In this document: positions 33,296 through 42,691 of the stretch, one piece after another | How the letters are laid out: each line of letters opens with the position of its first letter | How positions within the stretch are numbered: position 1 is the first letter of the stretch | Assembly (NCBI RefSeq): GCF_000308875.1 | Contig: NZ_BAGL01000065.1 | Span: 48,438-112,437 of the forward strand | Direction: 5' to 3' | DNA from: Nocardia transvalensis NBRC 15921 | GTDB taxonomy: Bacteria; Actinomycetota; Actinomycetes; Mycobacteriales; Mycobacteriaceae | Length of the DNA: 64,000 nt | Made by a program: the position numbers and the translations under genes | Notes under the pieces: model-generated | What the model saw: the letters and a program-made list of their open reading frames with translations, nothing else | What the model was told of the DNA's origin: nothing | Database searches by the model: none

Positions 33296-33808
33296 GTGCG
33301 CAAGAACGATCGCTCGGCGCAGGCCGGGCGCACCGGCTCGACGCCGGCCGTGCCCCTCGACGATGTCGACCGGATCCTGCTGGACGAGCTGACCCGCGAC
33401 GGGCGCATGACGAACAACGCGCTGGCCGCGGCGGCCGGTATCGCGCCCTCGACGTGCCTGGGCCGGGTGCGGGCGCTGGTGGAACGCGGTGTCATCCGCG
33501 GCTTCCACGCCGATATCGACCCGGCCGCGCTGGGCCGCAGCCTACAGGCCATGGTCTCGGTGCGGGTGCAGGCCAACGCACGCAGGCACCTCGCCGAATT
33601 CGGCGAACAGCTGGCCGCCCTCGACGAGGTCCTCAACGTCTATTTCATCGCCGGTGCGGACGATTTCCTCGTCCACGTCGCCACCGCCGACACCGAGGGC
33701 CTCCGCACCTTCGTCCTCGAGAACCTCAGCGCCCACCCCGCCGTCGCCCGCACCGAAACCATCCTCATCTTCGAACACGTCCGCCCCCGCATCCGCGCCC
33801 CGCGCTGA
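33296..33808 (+). CDS. Lrp/AsnC family transcriptional regulator
   Basis: A 170-residue regulator. The helix-turn-helix is LDDVDRILLDELTRDGRMTNNALAAAAGIAPSTCLGRVRALVERGVIRGF (about 21-70), and the C-terminal RAM effector domain runs from about 78. Start is GTG 33296. It lies between the cysteine dioxygenase/rhodanese unit and a convergent alanine dehydrogenase gene. In mycobacteria an AsnC-type protein (AldR) controls ald; the link here is plausible but the genes are convergent rather than divergent. Confidence 0.87.
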   Translation: MRKNDRSAQAGRTGSTPAVPLDDVDRILLDELTRDGRMTNNALAAAAGIAPSTCLGRVRALVERGVIRGFHADIDPAALGRSLQAMVSVRVQANARRHLAEFGEQLAALDEVLNVYFIAGADDFLVHVATADTEGLRTFVLENLSAHPAVARTETILIFEHVRPRIRAPR

Positions 33809-33835
33809 AGACCCAGCCCGGCCCCGGCCTCATTC

Positions 33836-34001
33836 CTCTCCCGGCACCGCATCCCTTTTCCCCGCACCGCATCCCTTTTCCCGGCACCGCATCCCTCGTT
33901 TCCCGGCACCGCATCCCTTTTCCCGGCACCGCATCCCTCGTTTCCCGGCATGCTTTTGGCCGGGAACTACGCGAGATTCCGGCCAAAAGCACGCCGGAAT
34001 C
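33836..34001. repeat. Tandem array plus palindromic element pair (copies 7 and 8)
   Basis: Half-site units beginning CCCGGCACCGCATCCC occur at 33840, 33860, 33880, 33902, 33922 and 33944, spaced 20, 20, 22, 20 and 22 bp. The last runs into copy 7 (33942-33966; arms TTCCCGGC/GCCGGGAA, loop ATGCTTTTG). Copy 8 (33975-34001; nine-base arms GATTCCGGC/GCCGGAATC, loop CAAAAGCAC) follows in opposite orientation after eight bases. The block fills the gap between the convergent Lrp and ald genes and is not inside a gene; here the period is not a multiple of three. Confidence 0.93.
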
Positions 34002-34033
34002 ATGAAGGCGGCGTACCGGGGTCATGGGGATTA

Positions 34034-35143
34034 CTACGCGGGGGCGAGGGGCTTGGCGGTGTAACCGTGTGCGGCGGCGACGCTTTCGGACAGGAGGACG
34101 CCCTGGTGGGTGCTCAGGCCCTGGGCCAGGCCGGGGTCCGCGGCGACCGCGTCACGCCAGCCTTTGTCGGCCAGCGAGACCACGTAGGGCAGGGTGGCGT
34201 TGGTGAGGGCCACGGTGGAGGTGTAGGGGACCGCGCCGGGCATGTTGGCGACGCAGTAGAAGACCGACTCGTGCACCCGGTAGGTGGGGTCGTCGTGGGT
34301 GGTCGGGCGGGAGTCGGCGAAGCAGCCGCCCTGGTCGATGGCGATATCCACCAGGACCGTGCCCGGCTTCAGCTGTTCCACCAGTTCGTGGGAGACCAGC
34401 TTCGGCGCCTTGGCGCCCGGCACCAGCACCGCGCCGATCACCAGATCCGCCTCGCGCACCGAGTTCTCGACCTCCTGCGCGTTGGAGATCACCGTCCGCA
34501 CCCGGCCCTGATACTGCGCGTCCAGCTCGCGCAGCGGAGCGATATCGAGATCCAGCACCGTGACGTCGGCGTGCATACCGACCGCCACCGCCACGGCATT
34601 GCGCCCCGCGACACCCGCGCCGATCACGACCACCTTCGCCGGCCGGGCGCCAGGCACGCCGCCCATCAGCACGCCGCGGCCACCGCCGCTGCGCATCAGG
34701 TGATAGGCGCCGGCCTGCGGCGCCAACCGGCCCGCGACCTCGCTCATCGGCGCCAGCAACGGCAGCGAGCCGTCGCGCCCGGTCACGGTCTCGTAGGCGA
34801 TCGAGGTGGTGCCCGACCGCAGCAGCGCGTCGGTGCACTCCGCCGAGGCCGCCAGGTGCAGGTAGGTGAACAGCACCTGGTCCGGCCGCATGCGCGAGTA
34901 CTCCTCGGCCACCGGCTCTTTCACCTTCAGCACCAGGTCGGCGACGCCCCAGACCTCGTCGGCCGAATCCAGGACGCGCGCGCCGACGAGGGTGTAGGCG
35001 TCGTCGCCGAACGCCGATCCGACACCGGCCCCGGTCTCGATGAACACCTCGTGTCCGCGCGACACCAGTTCACGCACCCCGGCGGGGGTGCCCGCGACCC
35101 GGTACTCGTGGTTCTTGACCTCGCGGGGAATTCCGATCTTCAC
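34034..35143 (-). CDS. ald: Alanine dehydrogenase
   Basis: A 369-residue NAD-dependent L-alanine dehydrogenase (alanine to pyruvate and ammonia, or the reverse). The N-terminus KIGIPREVKNHEYRVAGTP, the lysine region LVLKVKEP and the catalytic HLAAS segment match; the NAD fold is VVVIGAGVAGRNAVAVAVGM (about 169-188). Start is GTG 35143 with AGGAG six bases upstream; length equals the M. tuberculosis enzyme. The upstream gap to 35310 is unusually AT-rich and contains the small inverted repeat at 35213-35226. Confidence 0.95.
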   Translation of the reverse strand: MKIGIPREVKNHEYRVAGTPAGVRELVSRGHEVFIETGAGVGSAFGDDAYTLVGARVLDSADEVWGVADLVLKVKEPVAEEYSRMRPDQVLFTYLHLAASAECTDALLRSGTTSIAYETVTGRDGSLPLLAPMSEVAGRLAPQAGAYHLMRSGGGRGVLMGGVPGARPAKVVVIGAGVAGRNAVAVAVGMHADVTVLDLDIAPLRELDAQYQGRVRTVISNAQEVENSVREADLVIGAVLVPGAKAPKLVSHELVEQLKPGTVLVDIAIDQGGCFADSRPTTHDDPTYRVHESVFYCVANMPGAVPYTSTVALTNATLPYVVSLADKGWRDAVAADPGLAQGLSTHQGVLLSESVAAAHGYTAKPLAPA

Positions 35144-35212
35144 CTGGACTCCTGGTGGCTGTGGTGGATGGAGCGCTCGCCAAAAGTATGAAGAAAGTGC
35201 GGATCCATCTCC

Positions 35213-35226
35213 ATCTTGATGAAGAT
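35213..35226. promoter_or_regulatory. Small inverted repeat upstream of ald
   Basis: ATCTTGATGAAGAT has perfect five-base arms (ATCTT/AAGAT) in the AT-rich stretch 70 bases before the ald start. It could be part of a regulator site for ald, for example for an Lrp-type protein. Short enough that chance is not excluded. Confidence 0.3.
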
Positions 35227-35310
35227 AATTCTCTATTACGGCCATGTATCGCCCCTATTATCGGATAGGGGGGTCATGGGAAGGGTCTCCCCGAAGCATC
35301 TTCGGCGGCG

Positions 35311-36519
35311 TTACGACCCGTGCGTCTCGTCCCAGATCAGCGCCAGGAACAGCCGCGCCCGCTCGCGCGGCGAATCGAGCCGATCGCCGTACAACTCGCG
35401 CAGGCGGGCCAGCCGGTAGCGCACGGTCTGCGGGTGGATGTGCAGTTCGTGCGCGATCGCCTGCCGGTCACCCATCTGCCACAGCCAGCTGCGCAACGTC
35501 TCGATCAGGCGGTCCCGGGTGCCCTCGGGCAGATCGCGCAGCGGCTGCAGGACCTGGTCGCGCAGCACCGACAGCAGCCATTCGTCGCGGTTGGCGATGA
35601 TCATGTCCAGCCGCTCACCGACCACCACCGGGCTGTCGCCGAGCACTCCGCTGTGCCGCAACCGCAACGCCGTCTGCGCGATCCGCATCCCCACCGGCAG
35701 CAGATCCAGCGACAGCGGGCCGCCGATGACCACCGCGCGCCCGCGCAATGTGGCCGCCAGCCGCGGCAGCTGGCCGACCCCGTCGGCATTGGGCACGATC
35801 ACCCCGGTGGCATCGGGACGGCGGATGGGCAGCGCGTTCATGCCCAGCCGGTCCAGGGCGGTGCGGGCGTCGGCGTCGGCCGGGTCGGCGAGGACCACGG
35901 CGGCGTCGGCGGGCAGCGGCCAGCTGGCCCGGGTCGCGGCCGCGCGCACGTCGAGGGCGTCGGACCGGCCCGACAGCAACAGTTCGGCGAGTTCCTCACG
36001 ACGCCGTTCGCGGGCCGCGCTGGCGGCCGACTGCTCCAGCACGTATCCGTGTGCCGACGCCGTGGAGAACTCGTCGACGAAGACGAAAACCGCCTCGGCG
36101 AGAGCGGCCAGCACATGCGGTTCCAATTCCAGTTCCAGCGCGGTCGCGGCGACATGGTGCCACGCGACGCGAGCGCCGACCTGATAGGCGGTGAGCAGGT
36201 AGGACAGCTCCAGCCCGTCCTGGAAGTGCCGCCGGCCGATCAGCTCGAACACCAGCCCGGCGCGGGCGTACTCGCCGTCGTGCGCGCGATCGGCGTCCGG
36301 GCCGTGTTCGGCCATGTCGAGCAGGCTGTGCACGAACAGCACGCCCGCCTCGGCGACGTCGGGATGATGCTGGTCGAGGAATTCCGCGTAGTCGGGCCAC
36401 TCGGCGGCGAGCATGTCGCGCACCTCGTCGAGCAGTCGCGGCATCCTAGCATCGAGCTCGGTCGCCAGGCGTTCCATCTCGGCGGGTTTTACCTGAAATT
36501 CTTTGTCGGAGTTATTCAT
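35311..36519 (-). CDS. PucR/CdaR-type transcriptional regulator
   Basis: A 402-residue regulator. The C-terminal PucR helix-turn-helix is DRQAIAHELHIHPQTVRYRLARLRELYGDRL (about 358-388). The N-terminal 170 residues (EMERLATELDARMPRLLDEVRDML.. VFVDEFSTASAHGY) form the helical RsbRD-like sensor common in actinobacterial members, and a GGDEF-like degenerate middle links them. ATG 36519 with GGAGGG upstream is preferred to an in-frame ATG at 36576. It is divergent from hpnC (104 bases apart), so it is a candidate regulator of the hopanoid operon; that is inference. Confidence 0.85.
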   Translation of the reverse strand: MNNSDKEFQVKPAEMERLATELDARMPRLLDEVRDMLAAEWPDYAEFLDQHHPDVAEAGVLFVHSLLDMAEHGPDADRAHDGEYARAGLVFELIGRRHFQDGLELSYLLTAYQVGARVAWHHVAATALELELEPHVLAALAEAVFVFVDEFSTASAHGYVLEQSAASAARERRREELAELLLSGRSDALDVRAAATRASWPLPADAAVVLADPADADARTALDRLGMNALPIRRPDATGVIVPNADGVGQLPRLAATLRGRAVVIGGPLSLDLLPVGMRIAQTALRLRHSGVLGDSPVVVGERLDMIIANRDEWLLSVLRDQVLQPLRDLPEGTRDRLIETLRSWLWQMGDRQAIAHELHIHPQTVRYRLARLRELYGDRLDSPRERARLFLALIWDETHGS

Positions 36520-36623
36520 TCGATACCCTCCGGCCTCGATTATCGCTCCGTGACAAAAACGACCGACCGAAATCACCTCGATGGTTGAAGATTTGTGCGC
36601 GGGGCAGCCCGCACCATCGAGAC

Positions 36624-37463
36624 ATGGACGCAGCGACAGCCCGCCCCCGCTGGACGCGGGCCCGGGAACGGGAGGAGAACTTCCCCGTCGCGCTGCGCTG
36701 GCTGCCCCGTGACCTGCGCGACCACCTGCACGCGGTGTACGCGGTGGCCCGCACGATCGACGATGTGGGCGACCGATCGACCGGCGACCGCACCGCGCGG
36801 TTGCTGGCGCTGCGCGCGGATCTGGCGCTGGTGTGGACCGGTGACACCCCGGCCGAGCCGGTGTTCCGGGAGCTGGCGCCGACGGTGGCCGCGTGCGGGC
36901 TGGCGCAGGAGCCGTTCCAGCGCCTGATCGAGGCGAATCTGGCCGATCAGCGGGTCACCCGGTACGCGACGTTCGAGGATCTGCTCGAGTACTGCCGGCT
37001 GTCCGCGGATCCGATCGGGCGGATCGTGCTCGGCGTCTTCGGGCAGGCCACACCCGCGACCACCGCGCTGTCCGACCGGGTGTGCACGGCGTTGCAGATC
37101 CTCGAGCACTGCCAGGACGTCGCGGAGGACTACCGGGCGGGGCGGATCTACCTGCCACAGGACGATCTGACCGGTGTCGCCGACGAACAGCTGATCACGG
37201 GCGGCCCCGGGCCGCGGGCCGTGGTGCTGCGCCAGGTAAACCGGGCCTCGGCTCTGCTCGACGAGGGGGCGGTGCTGGTCGGGCGGCTCACCGGGTGGGC
37301 GCGGATCGCGGTCGGCGGGTATGTGGCGGGCGGCTACGCGACCGCGCGGGCGCTGCGCGCGGCCGGCGGTGATGTCTGGACGCGAAAAGTCGTTCCCGGA
37401 CATGTCGACACCGTACGCACGATGGTGGCTCTCCTCGGCCGTGCGGCGGTGGTGTCGCGATGA
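36624..37463 (+). CDS. hpnC: Hydroxysqualene synthase HpnC
   Basis: A 279-residue squalene/phytoene synthase-family enzyme. HpnC converts presqualene diphosphate to hydroxysqualene. The first acidic motif is RTIDDVGD (about 44-51), and the second is HCQDVAEDYRAGRIYLP (about 160-176). ATG 36624 is taken as start; an in-frame start at 36585 would add 13 residues. First gene of the hopanoid operon, overlapping hpnD by ATGA. It could be mistaken for phytoene synthase, but the hpnD-hpnE-shc neighbours decide. Confidence 0.9.
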   Translation: MDAATARPRWTRAREREENFPVALRWLPRDLRDHLHAVYAVARTIDDVGDRSTGDRTARLLALRADLALVWTGDTPAEPVFRELAPTVAACGLAQEPFQRLIEANLADQRVTRYATFEDLLEYCRLSADPIGRIVLGVFGQATPATTALSDRVCTALQILEHCQDVAEDYRAGRIYLPQDDLTGVADEQLITGGPGPRAVVLRQVNRASALLDEGAVLVGRLTGWARIAVGGYVAGGYATARALRAAGGDVWTRKVVPGHVDTVRTMVALLGRAAVVSR

Positions 37464-38347
37464 CGGCCACGATTCCCACGGTCGCCGACGCCTACGCGGC
37501 CTGCGAGCAGATCACCCGCACCGAGGCCAAGAACTTCTACTACGGCATCCGCCTGCTGCCGCCGGACAAGCGGTCCGCGCTGTGCGCGCTCTACGCGCTC
37601 GCCCGCCGCATCGACGATATCGGCGACGGCGCGCTGGCTCCGGCCGCCAAGACCGAGGCGCTGGCGCTGCTGCGCAAATCCCTCGACGACCCGGGCGGCC
37701 AGGACGATCCGGTGCTGGTCGCCGTCGCCGAGACCGCGCGACGCTATCCCGTGCCGATGCCCGCGTTCGGCGAGCTGATCGACGGTGTGCAGATGGACGT
37801 GGACGGGACCGGATACGCCGATTTCGCCCATCTGACCACGTACTGCCGGTGTGTCGCGGGATCCGTGGGCCGGTTGTGCCTGTCGGTCTTCGGCACCGGC
37901 TCCGATCCCCGGGCGCCGCTGTTCGCCGATCAGCTCGGCATCGCGCTCCAGCAGACCAATATCCTGCGCGATATCCGCGAGGATCTCGGCGACGGCCGCG
38001 TCTACCTGCCGCGCGACGAGCTGGACCGGTTCGGGGTGCGGCTGGAATTCGACGCCACCGGGGCGCTCAGCGATCCGGACGGGCGGCTGGCGGCGCTCGT
38101 GCGCACGGCCGCCGAGCGGGCCGAGAACTGGTACTGCCTGGGCCTGCGGCTGCTCCCCGAACTGGACAGCCGCAGCGCCGCCTGCTGCGCCGCGATGGCG
38201 GGCATCTACCGGCAGCTGAACTCCCGCATCCGCGCGAATCCCGCGGCGGTGTACGACCGGCGGCTGTCCCTGTCGGGGTGGGAGAAGGCCCGCGTCGCCT
38301 CGAGCGCGCTGCTGCGGTCCTCCGCGACGCTGGCGGGTGTGCGGTGA
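37460..38347 (+). CDS. hpnD: Presqualene diphosphate synthase HpnD
   Basis: A 295-residue enzyme joining two farnesyl diphosphates to presqualene diphosphate. N-terminal TEAKNFYYGIRLLPPDKR (about 21-38), first acidic motif RRIDDIGD (about 49-56), YCRCVAGSVGRLCL (about 129-142) and second motif NILRDIREDLGDGRVYLP (about 172-189) are all standard. It overlaps hpnC by ATGA and hpnE by GTGA, indicating coupled translation. Confidence 0.93.
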   Translation: MTATIPTVADAYAACEQITRTEAKNFYYGIRLLPPDKRSALCALYALARRIDDIGDGALAPAAKTEALALLRKSLDDPGGQDDPVLVAVAETARRYPVPMPAFGELIDGVQMDVDGTGYADFAHLTTYCRCVAGSVGRLCLSVFGTGSDPRAPLFADQLGIALQQTNILRDIREDLGDGRVYLPRDELDRFGVRLEFDATGALSDPDGRLAALVRTAAERAENWYCLGLRLLPELDSRSAACCAAMAGIYRQLNSRIRANPAAVYDRRLSLSGWEKARVASSALLRSSATLAGVR

Positions 38348-39720
38348 CTCCCCGGGTGGCGGTGGTCGGCGGCGGGCTGGCGGGTATCACGGCGGCGCTG
38401 GCCTGCGCCGATGCGGGATATCGGGTGACCCTCTACGAATCCCGGCCCCGGCTCGGCGGATTGACCTACTCGTTCGAGCGCGGCGGGCTGCGGGTGGACA
38501 ACGGCCAGCACGTATTCCTGCGCTGCTGCGAGCGGTACCGCGCCCTGCTCACCCGGCTGGGCGTGGAGCGGGACGTGAATCTCCAAGAGCGACTGGATAT
38601 TCCGGTACGCGGGCTGTCACCCGGTACTTCGACGGCTGAGACGTTCACCGCGGCGGGCCGGCTGCGTCGCCTGTCGCTGCCCGCTCCCCTGCACCTGAGC
38701 TGGGCCCTGCTGCGCTACCCGTGGCTGGACACCGCCGCGCGGGTGCGGTTCGTCCGCGCCGCACTGGCACTCCGCGCCGTCGATCCGGCCGATCCCCGCA
38801 GCGACACCACGAGTTTCGGTGCGTGGCTGCGCGAATACGGCCAGGACCGCGCCGCGATCGAGAGCCTGTGGGATCTGGTGGGGATCGCGACCCTCAACGC
38901 CCGCGCCGACGACGTCTCACTGGCCCTGGCGGCCACCGTCTTCCAGATCGGGCTGCTCACCGAGGCGGCCGCGGCGGATATCGGCTGGGCCCGAGTTCCC
39001 CTGGGGCAGTTGCACGGTGAGGCGGCGGGGCGGGCGCTGGCCGCATCCGGCGTAGACGTGGTGACGCACGCGAAGGTGACGGCTGTCCGGCAGGCCCCGG
39101 GCGGCTGGGCGCTGTCGGCCGACGACACCGCCGTCACGGCCGACGCGGTGGTACTCGCGGTGCCGCCGGATGCGGCCGCGGCCCTGTTACCGCCCGGCGC
39201 GGTGGACCTGGGCCCGGATTGGGCTGCCGCCCTGGGTAGTTCGCCGATCATCAACGTGCACGCGGTCTACGACCGGAAGGTGATGGACGGGCCGTTCCTG
39301 GCCGGGATCGGGACGGCGGCGCAGTGGGTGTTCGACCGCACCGCGGCCTCGGGCCTGGACGACGGCCAGTACCTCGCGGTCTCGGTCTCCGCCGCCGACG
39401 AATTCGTCGACCTGCCTACCGCCGAACTGCGCCGGCGCTTCCTCCCCGCCCTGAACGCCCTGCTCCCGGCCACTCGTGCGGCGGAGGTCCGCGACTTCTT
39501 CGTCACCCGTGAGCGGCACGCCACCTTCCGCCCCTCCCCCGGCACCACCCGCCTGCGCCCGGCCGCCCGCACCGCGCTCCCCGGCCTCTACCTGGCGGGC
39601 GCGTGGACCGCCACCGGCTGGCCCGCGACCATGGAGGGCGCGGTCCGCAGCGGCGAATCCGCTTCCGCCGCACTACTTTCGGACCTCTCCCCCATCCGCT
39701 CCCGGGAGGCGGTCCGATGA
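38344..39720 (+). CDS. hpnE: Squalene-forming FAD oxidoreductase HpnE
   Basis: A 458-residue flavoprotein of the amine-oxidase/phytoene-desaturase fold that reduces hydroxysqualene to squalene. The FAD dinucleotide motif VAVVGGGLAGITAALACADAG opens the protein; RPRLGGLTYSFERGGLRVDNGQHVFL follows, and the C-terminal FAD block is PGLYLAGAWTATGWPATMEGAVRSG (about 417-441). Start is GTG 38344 overlapping the hpnD stop. Membrane-associated function is expected from its lipid substrate. Confidence 0.93.
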   Translation: MTPRVAVVGGGLAGITAALACADAGYRVTLYESRPRLGGLTYSFERGGLRVDNGQHVFLRCCERYRALLTRLGVERDVNLQERLDIPVRGLSPGTSTAETFTAAGRLRRLSLPAPLHLSWALLRYPWLDTAARVRFVRAALALRAVDPADPRSDTTSFGAWLREYGQDRAAIESLWDLVGIATLNARADDVSLALAATVFQIGLLTEAAAADIGWARVPLGQLHGEAAGRALAASGVDVVTHAKVTAVRQAPGGWALSADDTAVTADAVVLAVPPDAAAALLPPGAVDLGPDWAAALGSSPIINVHAVYDRKVMDGPFLAGIGTAAQWVFDRTAASGLDDGQYLAVSVSAADEFVDLPTAELRRRFLPALNALLPATRAAEVRDFFVTRERHATFRPSPGTTRLRPAARTALPGLYLAGAWTATGWPATMEGAVRSGESASAALLSDLSPIRSREAVR

Positions 39721-39764
39721 CGGGATCCGGCTACCGCGCGCACGTCTCGGAGGTGATTCGGTGA
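39717..39764 (+). CDS. Possible 15-codon coupling mini-ORF
   Basis: ATG 39717 overlaps the hpnE stop (ATGA), and the frame ends at TGA 39762-39764, which overlaps the GTG start of the polyprenyl synthase (GTGA). The encoded peptide is MTGSGYRAHVSEVIR. It has no visible function of its own. Its only likely purpose, if any, is to carry ribosomes across the gap between two operon genes. Chance is quite possible. Confidence 0.25.
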   Translation: MTGSGYRAHVSEVIR

Positions 39765-40777
39765 CCACGACCACGGCGGCGAAGGTAGACACCGGCAGCG
39801 ATGCGGTCCGAGAGGCACTGCGGCAAGCGGTGAACCGGCTCGACGACACGATCCGGCCGGTGGTCTCCTACCACTTCGGCTGGTGCGACGAGCACGGCCG
39901 GCCGGTACGGACGAACGGCGGCAAATCCCTGCGATCCCGCCTGGTGCTGCACGCCGCGCGGGCCGTCGGCGGCGACGACGCCCGCGCGCTGCCCGGCGCG
40001 GCCGCGGTCGAGCTGGTGCACAACTTCTCCCTGGTCCACGACGATTTGATGGACCGCGACGCCACCCGCCGGCACCGGCCGACGGTCTGGGCCGTGTGGG
40101 GTGACGCGGTGGCGGTCCTCGCCGGGGACGCGATGCTCTCCCTGGCGCCCGAGGTGCTACTGGAATCCGGTTCGCCGCAGGCGGTTCCTGCCGCCCGGAT
40201 GATCGGCGCCGCGACCCGGGAGCTGATCCGGGGCCAAGCCGCCGATGTCGGCTTCGAGCACCGTGACAACGTCACGCTCGCCGAATGCGTCCGGATGGCC
40301 ACGGGGAAGACGGCGGCGCTATTGGCCGCCAGCGCGTCGATCGGCGCGGTGCTGTCCGGCGCGCCGCCGCGCTCGGTCACGGCGATGAAGCACTTCGGCC
40401 ACCACCTCGGCCTGGCATTCCAGCTGGTCGACGATCTGCTCGGCATCTGGGGCGATCCGGAGACGACCGGTAAGCCGGTCTGCTCGGATCTGCGCTCGCG
40501 CAAGAAGTCGCTCCCGGTCGTGCGGACGCTGGAGGCCGGCGGTCCGGCGGGACGCGAGCTGGCGCTGCTGCTCGCCCAGCCGGACGCCCTCACCGAGGCG
40601 CAGTTGCGGACCGCGGCGGATCTGGTCGACCGGGGCGGCGGGCGGCGCTGGGCGCGGGCCGAGGCCCGCCGGCGGATCACGCTGGCCGAGCGGTCGCTGG
40701 CCGTGGTGCCGATGGCGGAGACCGCCCGCAGGGATCTGACCGACCTGGCGAATTTCATCGTCGAACGGAGTGCGTGA
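39761..40777 (+). CDS. Polyprenyl (farnesyl/geranylgeranyl) diphosphate synthase
   Basis: A 338-residue trans-isoprenyl diphosphate synthase. First aspartate-rich motif is LVHDDLMDRD (about 95-104), with RHRPTVWAVWG after it; the second is FQLVDDLLGIWGDPETTGK (about 224-242). It most likely makes the farnesyl diphosphate consumed by HpnD. Start GTG 39761 has GGAGG seven bases upstream; the frame is open far upstream inside hpnE, but that part is out of register with the family. It overlaps shc by GTGA. Chain length is not decided by what I can see. Confidence 0.92.
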   Translation: MTTTTAAKVDTGSDAVREALRQAVNRLDDTIRPVVSYHFGWCDEHGRPVRTNGGKSLRSRLVLHAARAVGGDDARALPGAAAVELVHNFSLVHDDLMDRDATRRHRPTVWAVWGDAVAVLAGDAMLSLAPEVLLESGSPQAVPAARMIGAATRELIRGQAADVGFEHRDNVTLAECVRMATGKTAALLAASASIGAVLSGAPPRSVTAMKHFGHHLGLAFQLVDDLLGIWGDPETTGKPVCSDLRSRKKSLPVVRTLEAGGPAGRELALLLAQPDALTEAQLRTAADLVDRGGGRRWARAEARRRITLAERSLAVVPMAETARRDLTDLANFIVERSA

Positions 40778-42687
40778 GCATGACAGTGATCGACACCGCG
40801 ACCACCGCGACCGACGACCTCGCGTCCGTCCACGACGCGTTGCACGCCGCCGTCGCCCACCTGCGTGGCCTCCAGGACGACAACGGTTGGTGGAAGGGCG
40901 AATTGGCCACCAACGTGACCATGGACGCCGAGGATCTGCTGCTGCGCGAATTCCTGGGCATCAGCACCCCGCGGGTGACCGAGCCCGCCGCCCGCTGGAT
41001 CCGGTCGCAGCAGCGCGAGGACGGCACCTGGGCGACCTTCCACGGCGGTCCCGGCGACCTGTCCACCACCGTCGAGGCATGGGTGGCGCTGCGGCTGGCC
41101 GGTGACTCCCCCGCCGCGCCGCATATGCGCGCGGCCGCCGACTTCGTGCGGGCGGGCGGCGGTGTCGAGGCGAGCCGGGTGTTCACCCGGATCTGGCTGG
41201 CGCTGTTCGGGCTGTGGTCGTGGGACGATCTGCCCAACCTGCCACCGGAACTGGTCTTCCTGCCGCCCTGGTTCCCGCTCAACGTCTACGACTGGGGGTG
41301 CTGGGCGCGGCAGACCGTGGTGCCGCTGACCGTGGTCGCCACGCTGCGGCCGGTCCGCCCGCTGCCGTTCGGCATCGACGAACTGCGCGCCGGATCGCCT
41401 GCGCCGCAGCGTGATTCGCTGTTCAGCGTCTCCGGCGCCTTCCAGCGGCTGGACACCGTGCTGCACGGGTACGCGCGCCGCCCGCTGGGCTGGGTGCGCG
41501 ATCTCGCGATGCGGCAGGCGGCGGAATGGATCCTGGCCCGGCAGGAGGCCGACGGCGGGTGGGGCGGCATCCAGCCGCCCTGGGTGTATTCGCTGCTCGC
41601 GCTGCATCTGCTGGGCTACTCCCTGGACCACCCGGCCGTGCGCGCCGGGCTGGACGGACTCGAGGGTTTCGTCGTCCACGAGCAGACCCCCGACGGCGAG
41701 GTGCGCCGGCTCGAGGCGTGCCAGTCGCCGGTGTGGGACACCGCCCTCGCCGTCACCGCGCTGCTGGATGCCGGTGTGCCCGGCGACGATCCGGCCGTGC
41801 TGCGGGCCGCGGACTGGCTGCTCGACGAGCAGATCACGGCGGGCGGCGACTGGCAGGTGCGCCGTCCCGACCTGACGCCGGGCGGCTGGGCCTTCGAATT
41901 CGCCAACGACGGCTATCCGGATACCGACGACTCGTCGCTGATCGTCCTGGCGCTGAACAGGGTCGCGCACCCCGATCCGGCGCGGCTGCGCGCGGCCGTG
42001 GAGCGGGGCGCGGAGTGGACGACCGGCATGCAGTCCGCCGACGGCGGCTGGGGCGCCTTCGATGCCGACAACACCTCGAAACTCCCTCTCGCCCTGCCGT
42101 TCTGCGATTTCGGGGCGGTCACCGATCCGCCGTCGGCCGATGTCACGGCGCACGTCGTGGAGATGCTCGCCGCGCTCGGCCGCGCATCCGGCGACGAGTG
42201 CCGTCGCGGGGTGCGCTGGCTGCTGGCGCATCAGGAACGGGACGGGTCGTGGTTCGGCCGCTGGGGCGCCAATCACGTCTACGGCACCGGCGCGGTCGTC
42301 CCCGCGCTGATCGCGGCCGGTGTGGACCGGCGGTCCCGGCACATCCGGGCCGCGGTGCGCTGGTTGCGAATTCACCAGAACCGCGACGGGGGCTGGGGCG
42401 AGGATCTGCGCTCGTACCGCGACGCGACCTGGATCGGGCGCGGCGAATCGACGGCCTCCCAGACCGCCTGGGCGCTGCTGGCCCTGCTGGCCGCCGACGC
42501 GGACCGCGCGGTCATCGATCGCGGAATCCGCTGGCTGGTCGGCACGCAGCGGCCCGACGGCGGATGGGACGAGGACCTCTTCACCGGCACCGGGTTCCCC
42601 GGGGACTTCTACATCAACTATCACCTGTACCGGCTCGTGTTCCCGATCTGGGCGCTCGGCAGGTATCTGAGTCGCGAGGACGGGTGA
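40774..42687 (+). CDS. shc: Squalene-hopene cyclase
   Basis: A 637-residue class II triterpene cyclase that turns squalene into hopene/hopanol. The catalytic acid motif is DTDD (about 383-386, in GYPDTDDSSLIVLAL). Several QW repeats are visible: QREDGTWATFHGG, QEADGGWGGIQPPW, QSADGGWGAFD, QERDGSWFGRWG, QNRDGGWGEDL and QRPDGGWDEDLFTGTGFP. Start GTG 40774 overlaps the upstream stop; ATG 40780 is equally possible. The protein is a monotopic membrane enzyme. It is the key enzyme of this hopanoid operon. Confidence 0.96.
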   Translation: MSMTVIDTATTATDDLASVHDALHAAVAHLRGLQDDNGWWKGELATNVTMDAEDLLLREFLGISTPRVTEPAARWIRSQQREDGTWATFHGGPGDLSTTVEAWVALRLAGDSPAAPHMRAAADFVRAGGGVEASRVFTRIWLALFGLWSWDDLPNLPPELVFLPPWFPLNVYDWGCWARQTVVPLTVVATLRPVRPLPFGIDELRAGSPAPQRDSLFSVSGAFQRLDTVLHGYARRPLGWVRDLAMRQAAEWILARQEADGGWGGIQPPWVYSLLALHLLGYSLDHPAVRAGLDGLEGFVVHEQTPDGEVRRLEACQSPVWDTALAVTALLDAGVPGDDPAVLRAADWLLDEQITAGGDWQVRRPDLTPGGWAFEFANDGYPDTDDSSLIVLALNRVAHPDPARLRAAVERGAEWTTGMQSADGGWGAFDADNTSKLPLALPFCDFGAVTDPPSADVTAHVVEMLAALGRASGDECRRGVRWLLAHQERDGSWFGRWGANHVYGTGAVVPALIAAGVDRRSRHIRAAVRWLRIHQNRDGGWGEDLRSYRDATWIGRGESTASQTAWALLALLAADADRAVIDRGIRWLVGTQRPDGGWDEDLFTGTGFPGDFYINYHLYRLVFPIWALGRYLSREDG

Positions 42688-42691
42688 GCCC

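Noticed and set aside
33250..34005. A 251-codon frame over the Lrp gene and repeat array
   Set aside because: It is out of frame with the Lrp domain and reads Arg/His/Pro repeats from the array.
36624..39720. Carotenoid (phytoene synthase/desaturase) operon
   Set aside because: Two synthase-type genes plus HpnE, shc, hpnG and hpnH in one operon identify hopanoid synthesis; no lycopene genes are present.
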